A stretch of 64,000 nucleotides of DNA. Source: Haliea sp040221975 (lineage in GTDB: Bacteria; Pseudomonadota; Gammaproteobacteria; Pseudomonadales; Halieaceae). The notes beneath the pieces were generated by a model, which made no database searches, was not told where the DNA came from, and worked only from the letters and a program-made list of their open reading frames with translations. Shown piece by piece: positions 43,443-52,451 of the stretch. The position numbers and the translations under genes are program-made. The DNA is taken from positions 179,238 through 243,237 of the forward strand of contig JAVJWR010000023.1 of NCBI GenBank assembly GCA_040221975.1, written 5' to 3'. The stretch's first letter is position 1, and every line of letters begins with the position of its first letter.

Positions 43443-44882
43443 ATGGCTGACAAATACGATGTAGTGGTAATCGGCTCGGGCCCCGGCGGCTACGTGGCGG
43501 CCATCAAGGCGGCCCAATTGGGCCTGTCCACCGCCTGTGTGGAGCAGTGGCTGGACGACGATGGCAAGACCCGTCTCGGGGGCACATGCCTCAACGTCGG
43601 CTGTATTCCGTCGAAGGCGCTGCTCGACAGCAGTCAGAAGTTTGTCGAGGCCCGGGACCACTTCGGCCTGCACGGTATTGGTATCAAGAAACCGACCATG
43701 GATATCGCCGCCATGATGGCGCGCAAGACCAAGATCGTGGACCAGCTGACAGGTGGCATTACCGGCCTGTTCAAGCACAACGGCGTCACCAGCATCCAGG
43801 GCCGCGGCAAGGTGCTCGCGGGCTGCAAGGTCGAGGTGACGGACAAGGACGGCAAGGTCAACGTGGTGGAGGCCGGGAACATTATTATCGCTGCCGGCTC
43901 CGTTCCCATCGCGATTCCGCCGGCGCCGGTGGACAACGAGTATATTGTCGATTCCACCGGCGCCCTGGAGTTCAGTGAAGTGCCCAAGCGTCTGGGTGTC
44001 ATTGGCGCCGGGGTCATCGGTCTTGAGCTAGGCAGTGTCTGGGCCCGGCTGGGCGCCGAGGTGGTCATGCTGGAGGCCCTGGATGAGCTGTTGCCGATGA
44101 TGGACGCGCAGGTCGCCAGGGAGGCCGGAAAGATTTTCCGCAAGCAGGGGCTGGATATTCGTCTTAATACCCGGGTGACCGGTGCGGAAGTGAAGGGTGG
44201 CAAGGTCGAGGTGACCTTTACCGATGGCGATGGCGAGCATGTGGAAGTGTTTGACCGGCTGATCGTCTCCGTCGGCCGCCGGCCGCGAACGGAAGACTTG
44301 CTGGCCACCGACTGTGGCGTCAACCTTGACGAGCGGGGCTTTATCTACGTCAATGATTACTGTGCCACCGAAGCACCGCATGTCTACGCCGTGGGCGATG
44401 TGGTACGCGGCCCGATGCTGGCCCACAAGGGTTCGGAAGAGGGTGTCATGGTCGCCGAGCGTATCGCCGGCAAGAAGGCCCAGCTTAACTACGACTGCAT
44501 TCCCTCGGTGATCTACACGCATCCAGAGGTGGCTGCTGTTGGTCGCACCGAGCAGGAGCTCAAGTCCGATGGCGTCGACTTCAAGGCCGGGGTATTCCCC
44601 TTTGCCGCCAGCGGCCGCGCCCTGGCGGCGAACGATACCGACGGCATGGTCAAGATCATCGCCGATGCCGAGACCGACCGCATTCTGGGCTGCCACATTG
44701 TTGGCCCATCGGCTGCGGATCTGGTGCAGCAGGTCGTTATCGCGATGGAATTCGGCGCCAGTTCCGAGGATCTGGCGCTTACTGTATTTGGCCACCCGAC
44801 CCTGTCGGAAGCCGTACACGAAGCTGCCCTGGCAGTGCATGGCCATGCCATTCACATCGCCAATCGCAAGCCTCGCAAGTAG
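43443..44882 (+). CDS. lpd: Dihydrolipoamide dehydrogenase E3
   Basis: Reoxidises lipoamide with NAD. FAD motif IGSGPGGYVAA is at the N-terminus. The redox-active pair is Cys49/Cys54 in GGTCLNVGCIPSK. The NAD motif is VIGAGVIGLELGSVW, and the interface contains HPTLSEAVHEAAL with the catalytic His-Glu. The frame opens with TTG at 43431, but the ATG at 43443 is the conserved start (479 aa). Being inside the suc operon, it probably serves the ODH complex first. Confidence 0.97.
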   Translation: MADKYDVVVIGSGPGGYVAAIKAAQLGLSTACVEQWLDDDGKTRLGGTCLNVGCIPSKALLDSSQKFVEARDHFGLHGIGIKKPTMDIAAMMARKTKIVDQLTGGITGLFKHNGVTSIQGRGKVLAGCKVEVTDKDGKVNVVEAGNIIIAAGSVPIAIPPAPVDNEYIVDSTGALEFSEVPKRLGVIGAGVIGLELGSVWARLGAEVVMLEALDELLPMMDAQVAREAGKIFRKQGLDIRLNTRVTGAEVKGGKVEVTFTDGDGEHVEVFDRLIVSVGRRPRTEDLLATDCGVNLDERGFIYVNDYCATEAPHVYAVGDVVRGPMLAHKGSEEGVMVAERIAGKKAQLNYDCIPSVIYTHPEVAAVGRTEQELKSDGVDFKAGVFPFAASGRALAANDTDGMVKIIADAETDRILGCHIVGPSAADLVQQVVIAMEFGASSEDLALTVFGHPTLSEAVHEAALAVHGHAIHIANRKPRK

Positions 44883-44991
44883 ACTTTGCCCGGTCGCGCG
44901 CGCATAAAACCAATTCTTGCGCAGACGAGGCACTGGGGGGTGTGGGCGCTGGCGTCCACTCCAGTAGGTAACACAAAACACAGGACAGAGC

Positions 44992-46161
44992 ATGAACCTT
45001 CATGAATATCAGGGCAAACAGCTGTTTGCCGAATACGGTTTGCCCGTATCCAAAGGCTACGCCGTCGACTCGCCGGAAGAGGCGGTCAAGGCGGCGGAAA
45101 CCATCGGCGGTGATATGTGGGTGGTCAAGGCCCAGGTTCACGCCGGTGGCCGTGGCAAGGCCGGGGGCGTCAAGCTGGTCAAGACCACGGACGAGATCCG
45201 CGACTTCGCCAACAAATGGCTGGGCCAGAATCTGGTTACCTACCAGACCGACGAAAACGGCCAGCCGGTCAGCAAGATCCTGGTGGAGACCTGCACCGAT
45301 ATCGCCGAAGAGCTGTACCTGGGCGCCGTGGTGGATCGTGCGACCCGTCGCATTGTATTCATGGCGTCCACCGAGGGCGGCGTGGAGATCGAGAAAGTAG
45401 CCGAGGAAACCCCCGAGAAAATCCTGCGGGCGGTTGTCGATCCGCTGGTGGGCGCCCAGCCCTACCAGGGCCGTGACCTGGCGTTCAAGCTCGGCCTGGA
45501 AGGTGAGCAGATCAAGCAGTTCGTGAAAATTTTCATGGGCCTGGCGCAGCTGTTCAAGGACAAGGATCTGGCGCTGATCGAGGTCAATCCCCTGGTCATT
45601 ACCGAGCAGGGTAATCTGCACTGCCTGGACGCCAAACTGGGCGTGGACGGGAACGCGCTCTATCGCCAGCCCAAACTGCGCGAAATGCACGATCCCTCGC
45701 AGGAAGATGCCCGCGAAGCCCTCGCTGCCAAGTGGGAACTCAACTATGTGGCCCTGGATGGCAACATCGGCTGCATGGTGAACGGCGCCGGCCTGGCCAT
45801 GGGTACCATGGATATCGTCAAGCTGCATGGCGGTTCCCCGGCCAACTTCCTCGATGTAGGCGGTGGTGCCACCAAGGAACGCGTCTCCGAAGCATTCAAG
45901 ATCATTCTTTCCGACGCCAACGTGAAAGCGGTGCTGATCAACATTTTTGGCGGCATCGTGCGCTGTGACCTGATTGCCGACGGCGTTATTGGCGCTGTGC
46001 AGGAAATCGGTGTGGAAGTGCCGGTCGTTGTGCGCCTGGAAGGCAACAATGCAGAGCTGGGGCGCAAGGTCCTGGCAGACAGTGGACTGAACATTATTGC
46101 TGCCACCAGCCTCACAGATGCTGCCCAGCAGGTCGTCAAAGCAGCCGGAGGAGTAGCCTGA
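44992..46161 (+). CDS. sucC: Succinyl-CoA synthetase beta subunit SucC
   Basis: ATP-grasp subunit that makes ATP or GTP from succinyl-CoA. MNLHEYQGKQLFAEYGLPVS, QVHAGGRGKAGGVKLVK and GNIGCMVNGAGLAMGTMDI are diagnostic; NIFGGIVRCDLIADG is near the C-terminus. 389 aa. It sits 109 bp after lpd and one base before sucD. Confidence 0.98.
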   Translation: MNLHEYQGKQLFAEYGLPVSKGYAVDSPEEAVKAAETIGGDMWVVKAQVHAGGRGKAGGVKLVKTTDEIRDFANKWLGQNLVTYQTDENGQPVSKILVETCTDIAEELYLGAVVDRATRRIVFMASTEGGVEIEKVAEETPEKILRAVVDPLVGAQPYQGRDLAFKLGLEGEQIKQFVKIFMGLAQLFKDKDLALIEVNPLVITEQGNLHCLDAKLGVDGNALYRQPKLREMHDPSQEDAREALAAKWELNYVALDGNIGCMVNGAGLAMGTMDIVKLHGGSPANFLDVGGGATKERVSEAFKIILSDANVKAVLINIFGGIVRCDLIADGVIGAVQEIGVEVPVVVRLEGNNAELGRKVLADSGLNIIAATSLTDAAQQVVKAAGGVA

Positions 46162-46162
46162 A

Positions 46163-47038
46163 ATGAGTATCCTGATCGACAAGAACACCAAGGTAATCTG
46201 CCAGGGCTTTACCGGCTCCCAGGGCACCTTCCACTCTGAGCAGGCGATCGCCTACGGTACCAAAATGGTCGGTGGCGTGACCCCGGGCAAGGGTGGCCAG
46301 GAGCATCTGGGCCTGCCCGTGTTCAATACCGTGGCTGACGCGGTCGAAAAGACCGGTGCCGAAGCGTCGGTCATTTACGTGCCGGCGCCGTTCTGCAAGG
46401 ATTCCATCCTCGAAGCTGCCAACAGCGGGATCAAGCTGATCGTGTGCATCACTGAAGGTATTCCCACGCTGGACATGCTGGATGCCAAGGTCAAGTGCGA
46501 CGAGCTGGGTGTGCGCCTGATCGGCCCCAACTGCCCCGGTGTCATCACCCCCGGCGAATGCAAGATCGGCATCATGCCCGGTCACATTCACCTGCCGGGC
46601 AAGGTCGGTATTGTGTCCCGCTCCGGGACTCTGACCTATGAGGCGGTCAAGCAGACCACGGATTCCGGTTTCGGCCAGTCCACCTGCGTGGGTATTGGGG
46701 GCGACCCGATCCCGGGCTCCAACTTTATCGACATCCTGGCGATGTTCGAGAAGGACCCGGCCACGGAAGCCATTGTGATGATCGGTGAGATCGGCGGCAC
46801 TGCGGAAGAGGAAGCCGCTGCCTACATCAAGGCCAATGTCAGCAAGCCGGTGGTATCCTACATCGCCGGTGTCACCGCGCCCAAGGGCAAGCGCATGGGA
46901 CATGCTGGCGCCATTATTTCCGGTGGCAAGGGCACGGCGGACGAGAAGTTCGCGGCGCTGGAAGATGCCGGGGTGAAAACCGTGCGCAGTCTGGCGGATA
47001 TCGGCAGTGCCCTGGCAGAGGTTACCGGCTGGAAGTAA
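46163..47038 (+). CDS. sucD: Succinyl-CoA synthetase alpha subunit SucD
   Basis: CoA-binding subunit whose His is phosphorylated during catalysis. GFTGSQGTFHSEQAIAYGT binds CoA; NCPGVITPGECKIGIMPG and MGHAGAIISGGKGTADEK (active His near residue 247) are standard. 291 aa. Last gene of the sdh-suc operon, followed at once by a terminator. Confidence 0.98.
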   Translation: MSILIDKNTKVICQGFTGSQGTFHSEQAIAYGTKMVGGVTPGKGGQEHLGLPVFNTVADAVEKTGAEASVIYVPAPFCKDSILEAANSGIKLIVCITEGIPTLDMLDAKVKCDELGVRLIGPNCPGVITPGECKIGIMPGHIHLPGKVGIVSRSGTLTYEAVKQTTDSGFGQSTCVGIGGDPIPGSNFIDILAMFEKDPATEAIVMIGEIGGTAEEEAAAYIKANVSKPVVSYIAGVTAPKGKRMGHAGAIISGGKGTADEKFAALEDAGVKTVRSLADIGSALAEVTGWK

Positions 47039-47057
47039 TGCCGGCCACAGTCAAATA

Positions 47058-47081
47058 AGCCCGCCTGGTGCGGGCTTTTTT
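47058..47081 (+). terminator. Terminator after sucD
   Basis: Stem AGCCCGC (47058-47064) and GCGGGCT (47070-47076) with loop CTGGT, followed by five or more T. It lies between sucD and the converging diguanylate cyclase gene. The opposite strand ends in TTATTTG, so weak bidirectional use is possible. Confidence 0.9.
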
Positions 47082-47091
47082 GTTTCCGGCT

Positions 47092-48042
47092 TTAGAGCTT
47101 CGCGATTTCTATGCGGTTCTTGCCCTGTTTTTTGGCCTCGTACATGGCCTTGTCCGCCGCCCCCAGTATTTCCCGAATCGTATGGCTGTGGTTGCGTTCG
47201 TTGCAGTGACAGATGCCCATGGACAGCGTCACCGGCCAATGCTGCTCATGCAGTTCTCGCACTATGCTGGTGCGAACCCGCTCCAGGACGAGCATGGCAT
47301 CCTCCAGATTCGCGCTCGGGTGGATGGTGGCAAATTCGTCGCCACCGATTCGGGCAACAAAGTCAGTACTCCTGCAGTCCGCCCGTATCAGCCTGGCAAT
47401 GTCCTGCAGGACCCTGTCTCCAAACGCGTGGCCATAGGTGTCATTTACCAGCTTGAAATCATCGAGGTCGATAAAGCAGACAGCAAATTGCCAGCCATGC
47501 TGGCTGAGCTCGGCCAGGTCCTCTTCCAGTTCAAGGGTAAATGCGCGCCGGTTGCCGAGTCCGGTCAGGTGATCAGTGAGGGCCAGCGTACGTTCCTGCT
47601 CCAGTTCCCGGCGGATTTTTTCCTCTGTCATCTTGAGCGCCGTGGTGTCGCGGACAAAGGCCATGGCATAGGTCTCGTCGTCCAGACTGAAGTGGCTGAG
47701 CATGATTTCCACGTGGAATTCCTCGCCGTTCGCTCGTACCCCCAGGAAACGGAAACCCTGGCCCATGGGCCTGTTCGCGGCTGAGCTGAAAAAGTCCCTG
47801 ACATGCTGCTGGTGCTTCGCGTGTAGTGCCTGCGGCAACAAGCGGTCCAGCCTGTCGCCACGCAGTGCTTCCCGAGGGTAGCCGAACATGCGCGCCAGCG
47901 CGGTATTGACCAGCACCAGGGTACTGTCGCGATCAACTATCATGCCGGCATCCGGCACCAGTTCCAGCAGTTCTTCCACGGTTCGACGAGTCTTCACCAT
48001 GGAATTATCCACTTTAGCAGCAGGCAATGGAACCACGGTCAC
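47092..48042 (-). CDS. PAS-GGDEF diguanylate cyclase
   Basis: Predicted to make cyclic di-GMP from two GTP. A PAS sensor domain occupies about residues 20-140 (MIVDRDSTLVLVNTALARMFGY, then NGEEFHVEIMLSHF). A short helix leads to the GGDEF domain from about 152 (ALTDHLTGLGNRRAF). The active-site motif GGDEF is intact at 233-237, and the inhibitory I-site RSTD lies five residues before it (224-227). No membrane segment is seen, so it is probably cytoplasmic. An internal ATG at 48000 is an alternative start. The signal sensed by the PAS domain is unknown. Confidence 0.92.
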   Translation of the reverse strand: MTVVPLPAAKVDNSMVKTRRTVEELLELVPDAGMIVDRDSTLVLVNTALARMFGYPREALRGDRLDRLLPQALHAKHQQHVRDFFSSAANRPMGQGFRFLGVRANGEEFHVEIMLSHFSLDDETYAMAFVRDTTALKMTEEKIRRELEQERTLALTDHLTGLGNRRAFTLELEEDLAELSQHGWQFAVCFIDLDDFKLVNDTYGHAFGDRVLQDIARLIRADCRSTDFVARIGGDEFATIHPSANLEDAMLVLERVRTSIVRELHEQHWPVTLSMGICHCNERNHSHTIREILGAADKAMYEAKKQGKNRIEIAKL

Positions 48043-48064
48043 TCATTTTCCGGGGCGTCTGGTG

Positions 48065-49585
48065 TCACTCCTGCACTTGGGCCTGCCACTGGAGCGGAGC
48101 AGCCGCACGGATCCGCGCAGCGTCTTCCTCCAGCAGGAAGCCGCCGGCGATGGCTTCGTCCAGGGCTTCGGCGACGGCGGCTTCGTAGCCGGCCTGGTCG
48201 ACGTAGAGGGAGGCCATTTGCGCGGCGTCGAAGAGTACGGTGGTGCCGAACAGGAAGCACAGGCGGTCGCCTTCCTGGCCCTCTCCGGAGAGTATGGCTA
48301 CCGGCGCGTCCACCCAGGGGGTTCTGACGCCGCCGAGGACATTGCCGAGATCATCCTTGAGGAACGCGCTGCCGGTGTCATCGACCGCCAGCGGCTCCCC
48401 GGTGGGCGGTGGAGTGCCGTCCCGTACCCAGGTATCCAGAGCGCGCAGGGCGGCACCGAAGACCCAGGCCATGGGCCCGGCATTGACCGGGCGGGCGCAG
48501 TTCAGGAAGCCGGGAATGCCGTTGGCTTCCTCCACCAGCAGGAAGCGGGGATCTTCGCCGGTGTCCTCGCGACCGATAATGAACGAGTAGTAGTCGCCGT
48601 GGGCGGTGCCGGCGACTTCCCAGAGGCGGAACTGGTCGCTGTCGGGCTGGCGGTCGTTGATGGAGCCGAGCAGCAGCACATCGGTCTCGGTCTGGAAGTT
48701 GAACACGGGCACGTTGAGGTCTTCCCGGATCAAGACGCTGTCCGGGGTGGCGATGGGCTCCAGCGGCGACTGCGCCAGGGCCGGTGCGCCGTCGCCCCGG
48801 CTGTGCACCATGTAGCCGTCGAAGGTGTTGTATAGCGGGTGCACCGCATTGATGTAGGTGACCAGCCTGCCCGCGGACTGGGACTCGCCCATGGCGACCA
48901 GCTGCTCAATCTCGAGACCGTCGAGGAGGTCCATGTTGCCGGGTTCCCGCAGGGCCTGGGCTGCCTGGGAAAACATGTCGTAGGAGAAACTGTCACCCGG
49001 GTGGTCCAGCGATTCGTAGCGTGCCGGATTCGCGGCTTTCAGGTGCAACGGCGCCACCGGGGTCTCGCTGCCCTCGATCCCCACGCGCTGGGCCGATACG
49101 CCCACCCAGACATGGCCCTGACGCAGGATTTCCACGTGGCCGGAGCCGTAGGAGGGGCCGGTATCGAAGCCAGCGGTGACATTGAGCCACTCCACCAGCA
49201 CAGTGCCGCTGAAATCTTCCGCGTCCAGCGGTTGGTAGACCACTACCCGGGTGCGATAGGGCGCGGTTTCCGCGGGCTCGACTTCCCAGGCTCCATCGCT
49301 GCCCAGTTCGCTGACATTGCGAAATGCCGTCGCCTCGCCGGCAAGGAAAAACTCGCGTTGCCGGTAGCCCACGTCGGCCAGGTCGAACGTGGTCGACAGC
49401 AGGAACAGGTTGCCCGCGTCCGGCGGATCCGCCACCTCGGGCTGCGCGATGGGCAGATAGCTTGGCGCAGGCGGTGGCTCTGGCATTGGTGCCATCGGGG
49501 CGGAGTCATTGCTGTCACTGCAGGCCGTGAGCACAAGGACGGTCAGGCCGAGGGCAAGACCGAGGTGTGGGCGGGCTGTTTTCAT
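48065..49585 (-). CDS. Lipoprotein with alpha/beta-hydrolase-like domain
   Basis: Secreted lipoprotein of unknown substrate. The signal peptide ends in the lipobox VLTAC (Cys22) and is followed by a Pro/Met-rich linker. The body resembles the alpha/beta-hydrolase group typified by LVEWLNVTAGFDTGPSYG, with a candidate nucleophile in VAMGESQSAGRL, an acid region near VPVFNFQTETDV and a candidate His in EVAGTAHGDYY. The frame is open from 49711, but the ATG at 49585 begins the signal peptide, giving 506 aa. It is divergent from htpG. Hydrolase activity is inferred from motifs. Confidence 0.78.
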   Translation of the reverse strand: MKTARPHLGLALGLTVLVLTACSDSNDSAPMAPMPEPPPAPSYLPIAQPEVADPPDAGNLFLLSTTFDLADVGYRQREFFLAGEATAFRNVSELGSDGAWEVEPAETAPYRTRVVVYQPLDAEDFSGTVLVEWLNVTAGFDTGPSYGSGHVEILRQGHVWVGVSAQRVGIEGSETPVAPLHLKAANPARYESLDHPGDSFSYDMFSQAAQALREPGNMDLLDGLEIEQLVAMGESQSAGRLVTYINAVHPLYNTFDGYMVHSRGDGAPALAQSPLEPIATPDSVLIREDLNVPVFNFQTETDVLLLGSINDRQPDSDQFRLWEVAGTAHGDYYSFIIGREDTGEDPRFLLVEEANGIPGFLNCARPVNAGPMAWVFGAALRALDTWVRDGTPPPTGEPLAVDDTGSAFLKDDLGNVLGGVRTPWVDAPVAILSGEGQEGDRLCFLFGTTVLFDAAQMASLYVDQAGYEAAVAEALDEAIAGGFLLEEDAARIRAAAPLQWQAQVQE

Positions 49586-49629
49586 CGCGTTGCTCCGTGT
49601 TGTTATGAGACTAATATGCAGTAGCCTGA

Positions 49630-49658
49630 CTTGAAAAGCCACCACTCCGCCCCCATCT
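49630..49658 (+). promoter_or_regulatory. Heat-shock (sigma-32 type) promoter of htpG
   Basis: CTTGAAA at 49630-49636, 14 bp, then CCCCATCT at 49651-49658: a full match to the sigma-32 consensus of CTTGAAA and CCCCATNT. It lies 51 bp before the htpG ATG. Confidence 0.85.
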
Positions 49659-49709
49659 GTCCAACTTGTGTGAAAAACCCGAACACCAGCCACGACACGC
49701 GAGGGAACC

Positions 49710-51629
49710 ATGACTGCGGATGTGAAAAAAGAAACCCTGGGCTTTCAGACCGAGGCTCGTCAGCTACTGCACCTGATGATCCACTCCCTGTACAGTAACA
49801 AGGAAATCTTCCTGCGGGAGCTGATCTCGAATGCCTCCGATGCCATCGACAAGCTGCGTTTTGCCGCGCTGGCGGATGAGTCACTGCTGGAAGGGCAGGG
49901 CGATTACGCCATTCACGTTGACGTCGACAAGGACGCGAATACCATCACCATCAGCGACAACGGCATTGGCATGACCCGCGACGAGGTGATCGACAACCTC
50001 GGCACCATCGCCAAGTCCGGCACCGCCGCCTTTCTGCAAAACCTCACCGGGGACCAGCGCAAGGACTCGCAACTCATCGGCCAGTTCGGGGTGGGCTTCT
50101 ACTCCGCCTTCATCGTTGCCGACCGCGTTGAAGTGCATACCCGCAAGGCTGGCGAGCCCGCCGATACGGGTGTTTTGTGGGAGTCCCACGGTGAGTCCGA
50201 GTTCTCCATCGAGGGCCGGGCCAAGGACAGCCGTGGCACCAGCATTACCCTGTTCCTGAAAAAGGATTGCAGCGAATTCGCCGACGACTGGCGTGTGCGC
50301 AGTGTGATCAAGAAATATTCCGACCACATCTCGGTGCCGGTAATGATGCTGGAGGCGGCAAAACCGGCCGCGGAGGATGCCGGGGAGGGCGACGAGACGC
50401 CTGAGCGGGAGTACAAGGCCGTGAACGAGGCCACGGCCCTGTGGACCCGTCCCCGTACAGAGATCAGCGACGAAGAGTACAAGGCCTTCTACCAGCACAT
50501 CTCCCACGACTTCGAAGAGCCCCTGACCTGGAGCCACAACAAGGTCGAGGGCAAGCAGGAGTACACCAGCCTGCTGTACATCCCCGGGCGCGCGCCGTTC
50601 GACCTCTGGAACCGTGACATGGCTCGCGGTCTCAAGCTCTACGTGCAGCGTACCTTCATCATGGACGATGCGGAGCAGTTCCTGCCTCTGTACCTGCGCT
50701 TCGTCAAGGGCGTGGTGGACTCCAGCGACCTTCCGCTCAATGTCTCGCGCGAAATCCTGCAGCAGGACAGCACCGTGGACGCCATGCGCGGCGCCGTCAG
50801 CAAGCGTGTGCTGGACATGCTGTCCAAACTGGCCAAAAAGGGCGGGGAGGCCTACGCCACGTTCTGGAAAGAGTTTGGCCAGGTACTGAAAGAAGGCCCT
50901 GCGGAGGACTTCGCCAATAAGGAAAAAATCGCCAAACTGCTGCGCTTCGCGACCACCCATACCGACAGTGCGGAACAGGACCAGTCCCTGGAGGACTATG
51001 TCAGCCGCATGCAGGAAGGCCAGGATAAAATCTACTATGTGGTCGCGGAGAACTTCAATACAGCGCGCAAGAGCCCGCATCTGGAGGTGTTCCGCAAGAA
51101 AGGGATCGAAGTGCTGCTGCTCAGTGATCGCGTCGACGACTGGCTGATGAACCAGCTGCAGGAGTTCGATGGCAAGACCTTGCAGGATGTCGCCCGCGGT
51201 GCCCTGGACCTCGAGGACGACTCAGAAGAAGGCAAGGCTGAGCAGGAAAAGTTGAAGAAGGACAGCGAGGCCCTGGTCGAGCGGCTGGCGAAGGTCCTGG
51301 AGGACAAGGTATCCGAGGTGCGTCCCTCGGCGCGACTCACCGAGTCTCCGGCCTGCCTGGTGGTGGGCGATCATGACATCGGTGCCCAGATGCGGCGAAT
51401 CCTCGAGGCCGCGGGTCAGCCCGTACCCGAGAGCAAGCCGATTCTTGAGATCAATCCCGCTCATCCGCTGCTGAAAATGCTGGATACCGAGGCAGATGAG
51501 AAGCGCTTTGCCGACCTCGCCCATATCGTGGTTGATCAGGCGACCCTGGCAGAGGGCGGTCAGCTGGATGATCCCGCGAGCTTTGTCAGCAAGCTCAATG
51601 CGCTATTGTTGCAACTGAGCAAGGGCTGA
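49710..51629 (+). CDS. htpG: Hsp90-family chaperone HtpG
   Basis: ATP-dependent cytoplasmic chaperone. The N-terminal ATPase has LRELISNASDAIDKLRF, ISDNGIGMTRDEVIDNLG and GQFGVGFYSAFIVAD. The middle domain has LYVQRTFIMDDAEQFLPLYL and DLPLNVSREILQQD, with the catalytic Arg in the latter. The C-terminal dimer domain runs from about 510. 639 aa against 624 in E. coli. The heat-shock promoter upstream fits its role. Confidence 0.98.
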   Translation: MTADVKKETLGFQTEARQLLHLMIHSLYSNKEIFLRELISNASDAIDKLRFAALADESLLEGQGDYAIHVDVDKDANTITISDNGIGMTRDEVIDNLGTIAKSGTAAFLQNLTGDQRKDSQLIGQFGVGFYSAFIVADRVEVHTRKAGEPADTGVLWESHGESEFSIEGRAKDSRGTSITLFLKKDCSEFADDWRVRSVIKKYSDHISVPVMMLEAAKPAAEDAGEGDETPEREYKAVNEATALWTRPRTEISDEEYKAFYQHISHDFEEPLTWSHNKVEGKQEYTSLLYIPGRAPFDLWNRDMARGLKLYVQRTFIMDDAEQFLPLYLRFVKGVVDSSDLPLNVSREILQQDSTVDAMRGAVSKRVLDMLSKLAKKGGEAYATFWKEFGQVLKEGPAEDFANKEKIAKLLRFATTHTDSAEQDQSLEDYVSRMQEGQDKIYYVVAENFNTARKSPHLEVFRKKGIEVLLLSDRVDDWLMNQLQEFDGKTLQDVARGALDLEDDSEEGKAEQEKLKKDSEALVERLAKVLEDKVSEVRPSARLTESPACLVVGDHDIGAQMRRILEAAGQPVPESKPILEINPAHPLLKMLDTEADEKRFADLAHIVVDQATLAEGGQLDDPASFVSKLNALLLQLSKG

Positions 51630-51843
51630 CACAGCCGCGCAGTGCCGAGCGCGTTGCGGGCAGCAGTCCTGCGCGCGCCCCCTTGCGGTTGTTGCGCCGC
51701 AGGTCAATGGTTTGTACGGGATTCCGCACCAGCAGCGGCCGGTGCCGGGGATCTTCAGTGCTATGATGTACAGCGAACAGGCGCGGGACGGGAAGTTTGC
51801 CGTTGGTTGAGCGCCGTCCCGGTGCATCCACAAGGAGGGATCG

Positions 51844-52413
51844 TTGATTAATCCGGCACTTATCAGGCGTACCACCCAGTTGCTGCTGGCCGCGCTGCTG
51901 TTGGCAGGCAGCATCACCCAGGCGGAAGATACCTACCATCCGGCTGCCCTGCTGCAGGAACTGGAGCGCTATCCTCACGCTGTATCGATCGCCCGCAAGG
52001 TGGAAACCGTACGCGATCACGAGATTGGCCTGGATGCCCTGCAGAAATCCTCTGGCGACTGGATCTTTCGTCGCAGCGAACGCCTGGACGGCGAACTTGC
52101 ACGCGAGACCTGGCAGATCATTGACGGCTTTGCCGCCAGGAGAGTGTTGCAGAATCTGGAGGCAGAGCTGGCTGAGGCGGGAGCGGAGCTGCTTTACTCC
52201 TGCGATGCCCGCGCCTGTGGGCCGGGTGCCCAGTGGGCCAGCCGCGTCTTCAACCAGCGTATTCTCTACGGACGCGCCGACGAGCAGCGCTATCGGGTTT
52301 ATGCGGTGAGTAGCGCGGCGGGAGAGTTTCGGGTGGTGTTTTACAGCGGCGCCCGTACCACTGACCGCCAGTATCTGCACGTTGATGTTTTGAAATTGCC
52401 CCCGGAGGAGTGA
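51844..52413 (+). CDS. Small secreted protein, DUF4892-like
   Basis: No confident function. A signal peptide (about residues 1-27, ending SITQA) is followed by a compact domain of about 160 residues. It contains HPAALLQELERYPHAVSIAR, a possible disulfide pair (LLYSCDARACGPG) and RVYAVSSAAGEFRVVFYSG. The layout recalls the DUF4892 family by memory. The start is a TTG at 51844, supported by AAGGAGG a few bases upstream. A hairpin (CGGGACGG at 51784-51791 with CCGTCCCG at 51814-51821) lies in the 214-bp leader after htpG. It has no operon partner. Confidence 0.65.
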   Translation: MINPALIRRTTQLLLAALLLAGSITQAEDTYHPAALLQELERYPHAVSIARKVETVRDHEIGLDALQKSSGDWIFRRSERLDGELARETWQIIDGFAARRVLQNLEAELAEAGAELLYSCDARACGPGAQWASRVFNQRILYGRADEQRYRVYAVSSAAGEFRVVFYSGARTTDRQYLHVDVLKLPPEE

Positions 52414-52451
52414 TCTCGCGCCCCCGCTTTGGACTGCGGGATCCGGGGGAA

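Noticed and set aside
51630..51843. Riboswitch or small RNA in the gap after htpG
   Set aside because: Only one 8-bp hairpin and no conserved aptamer pattern could be recognised.
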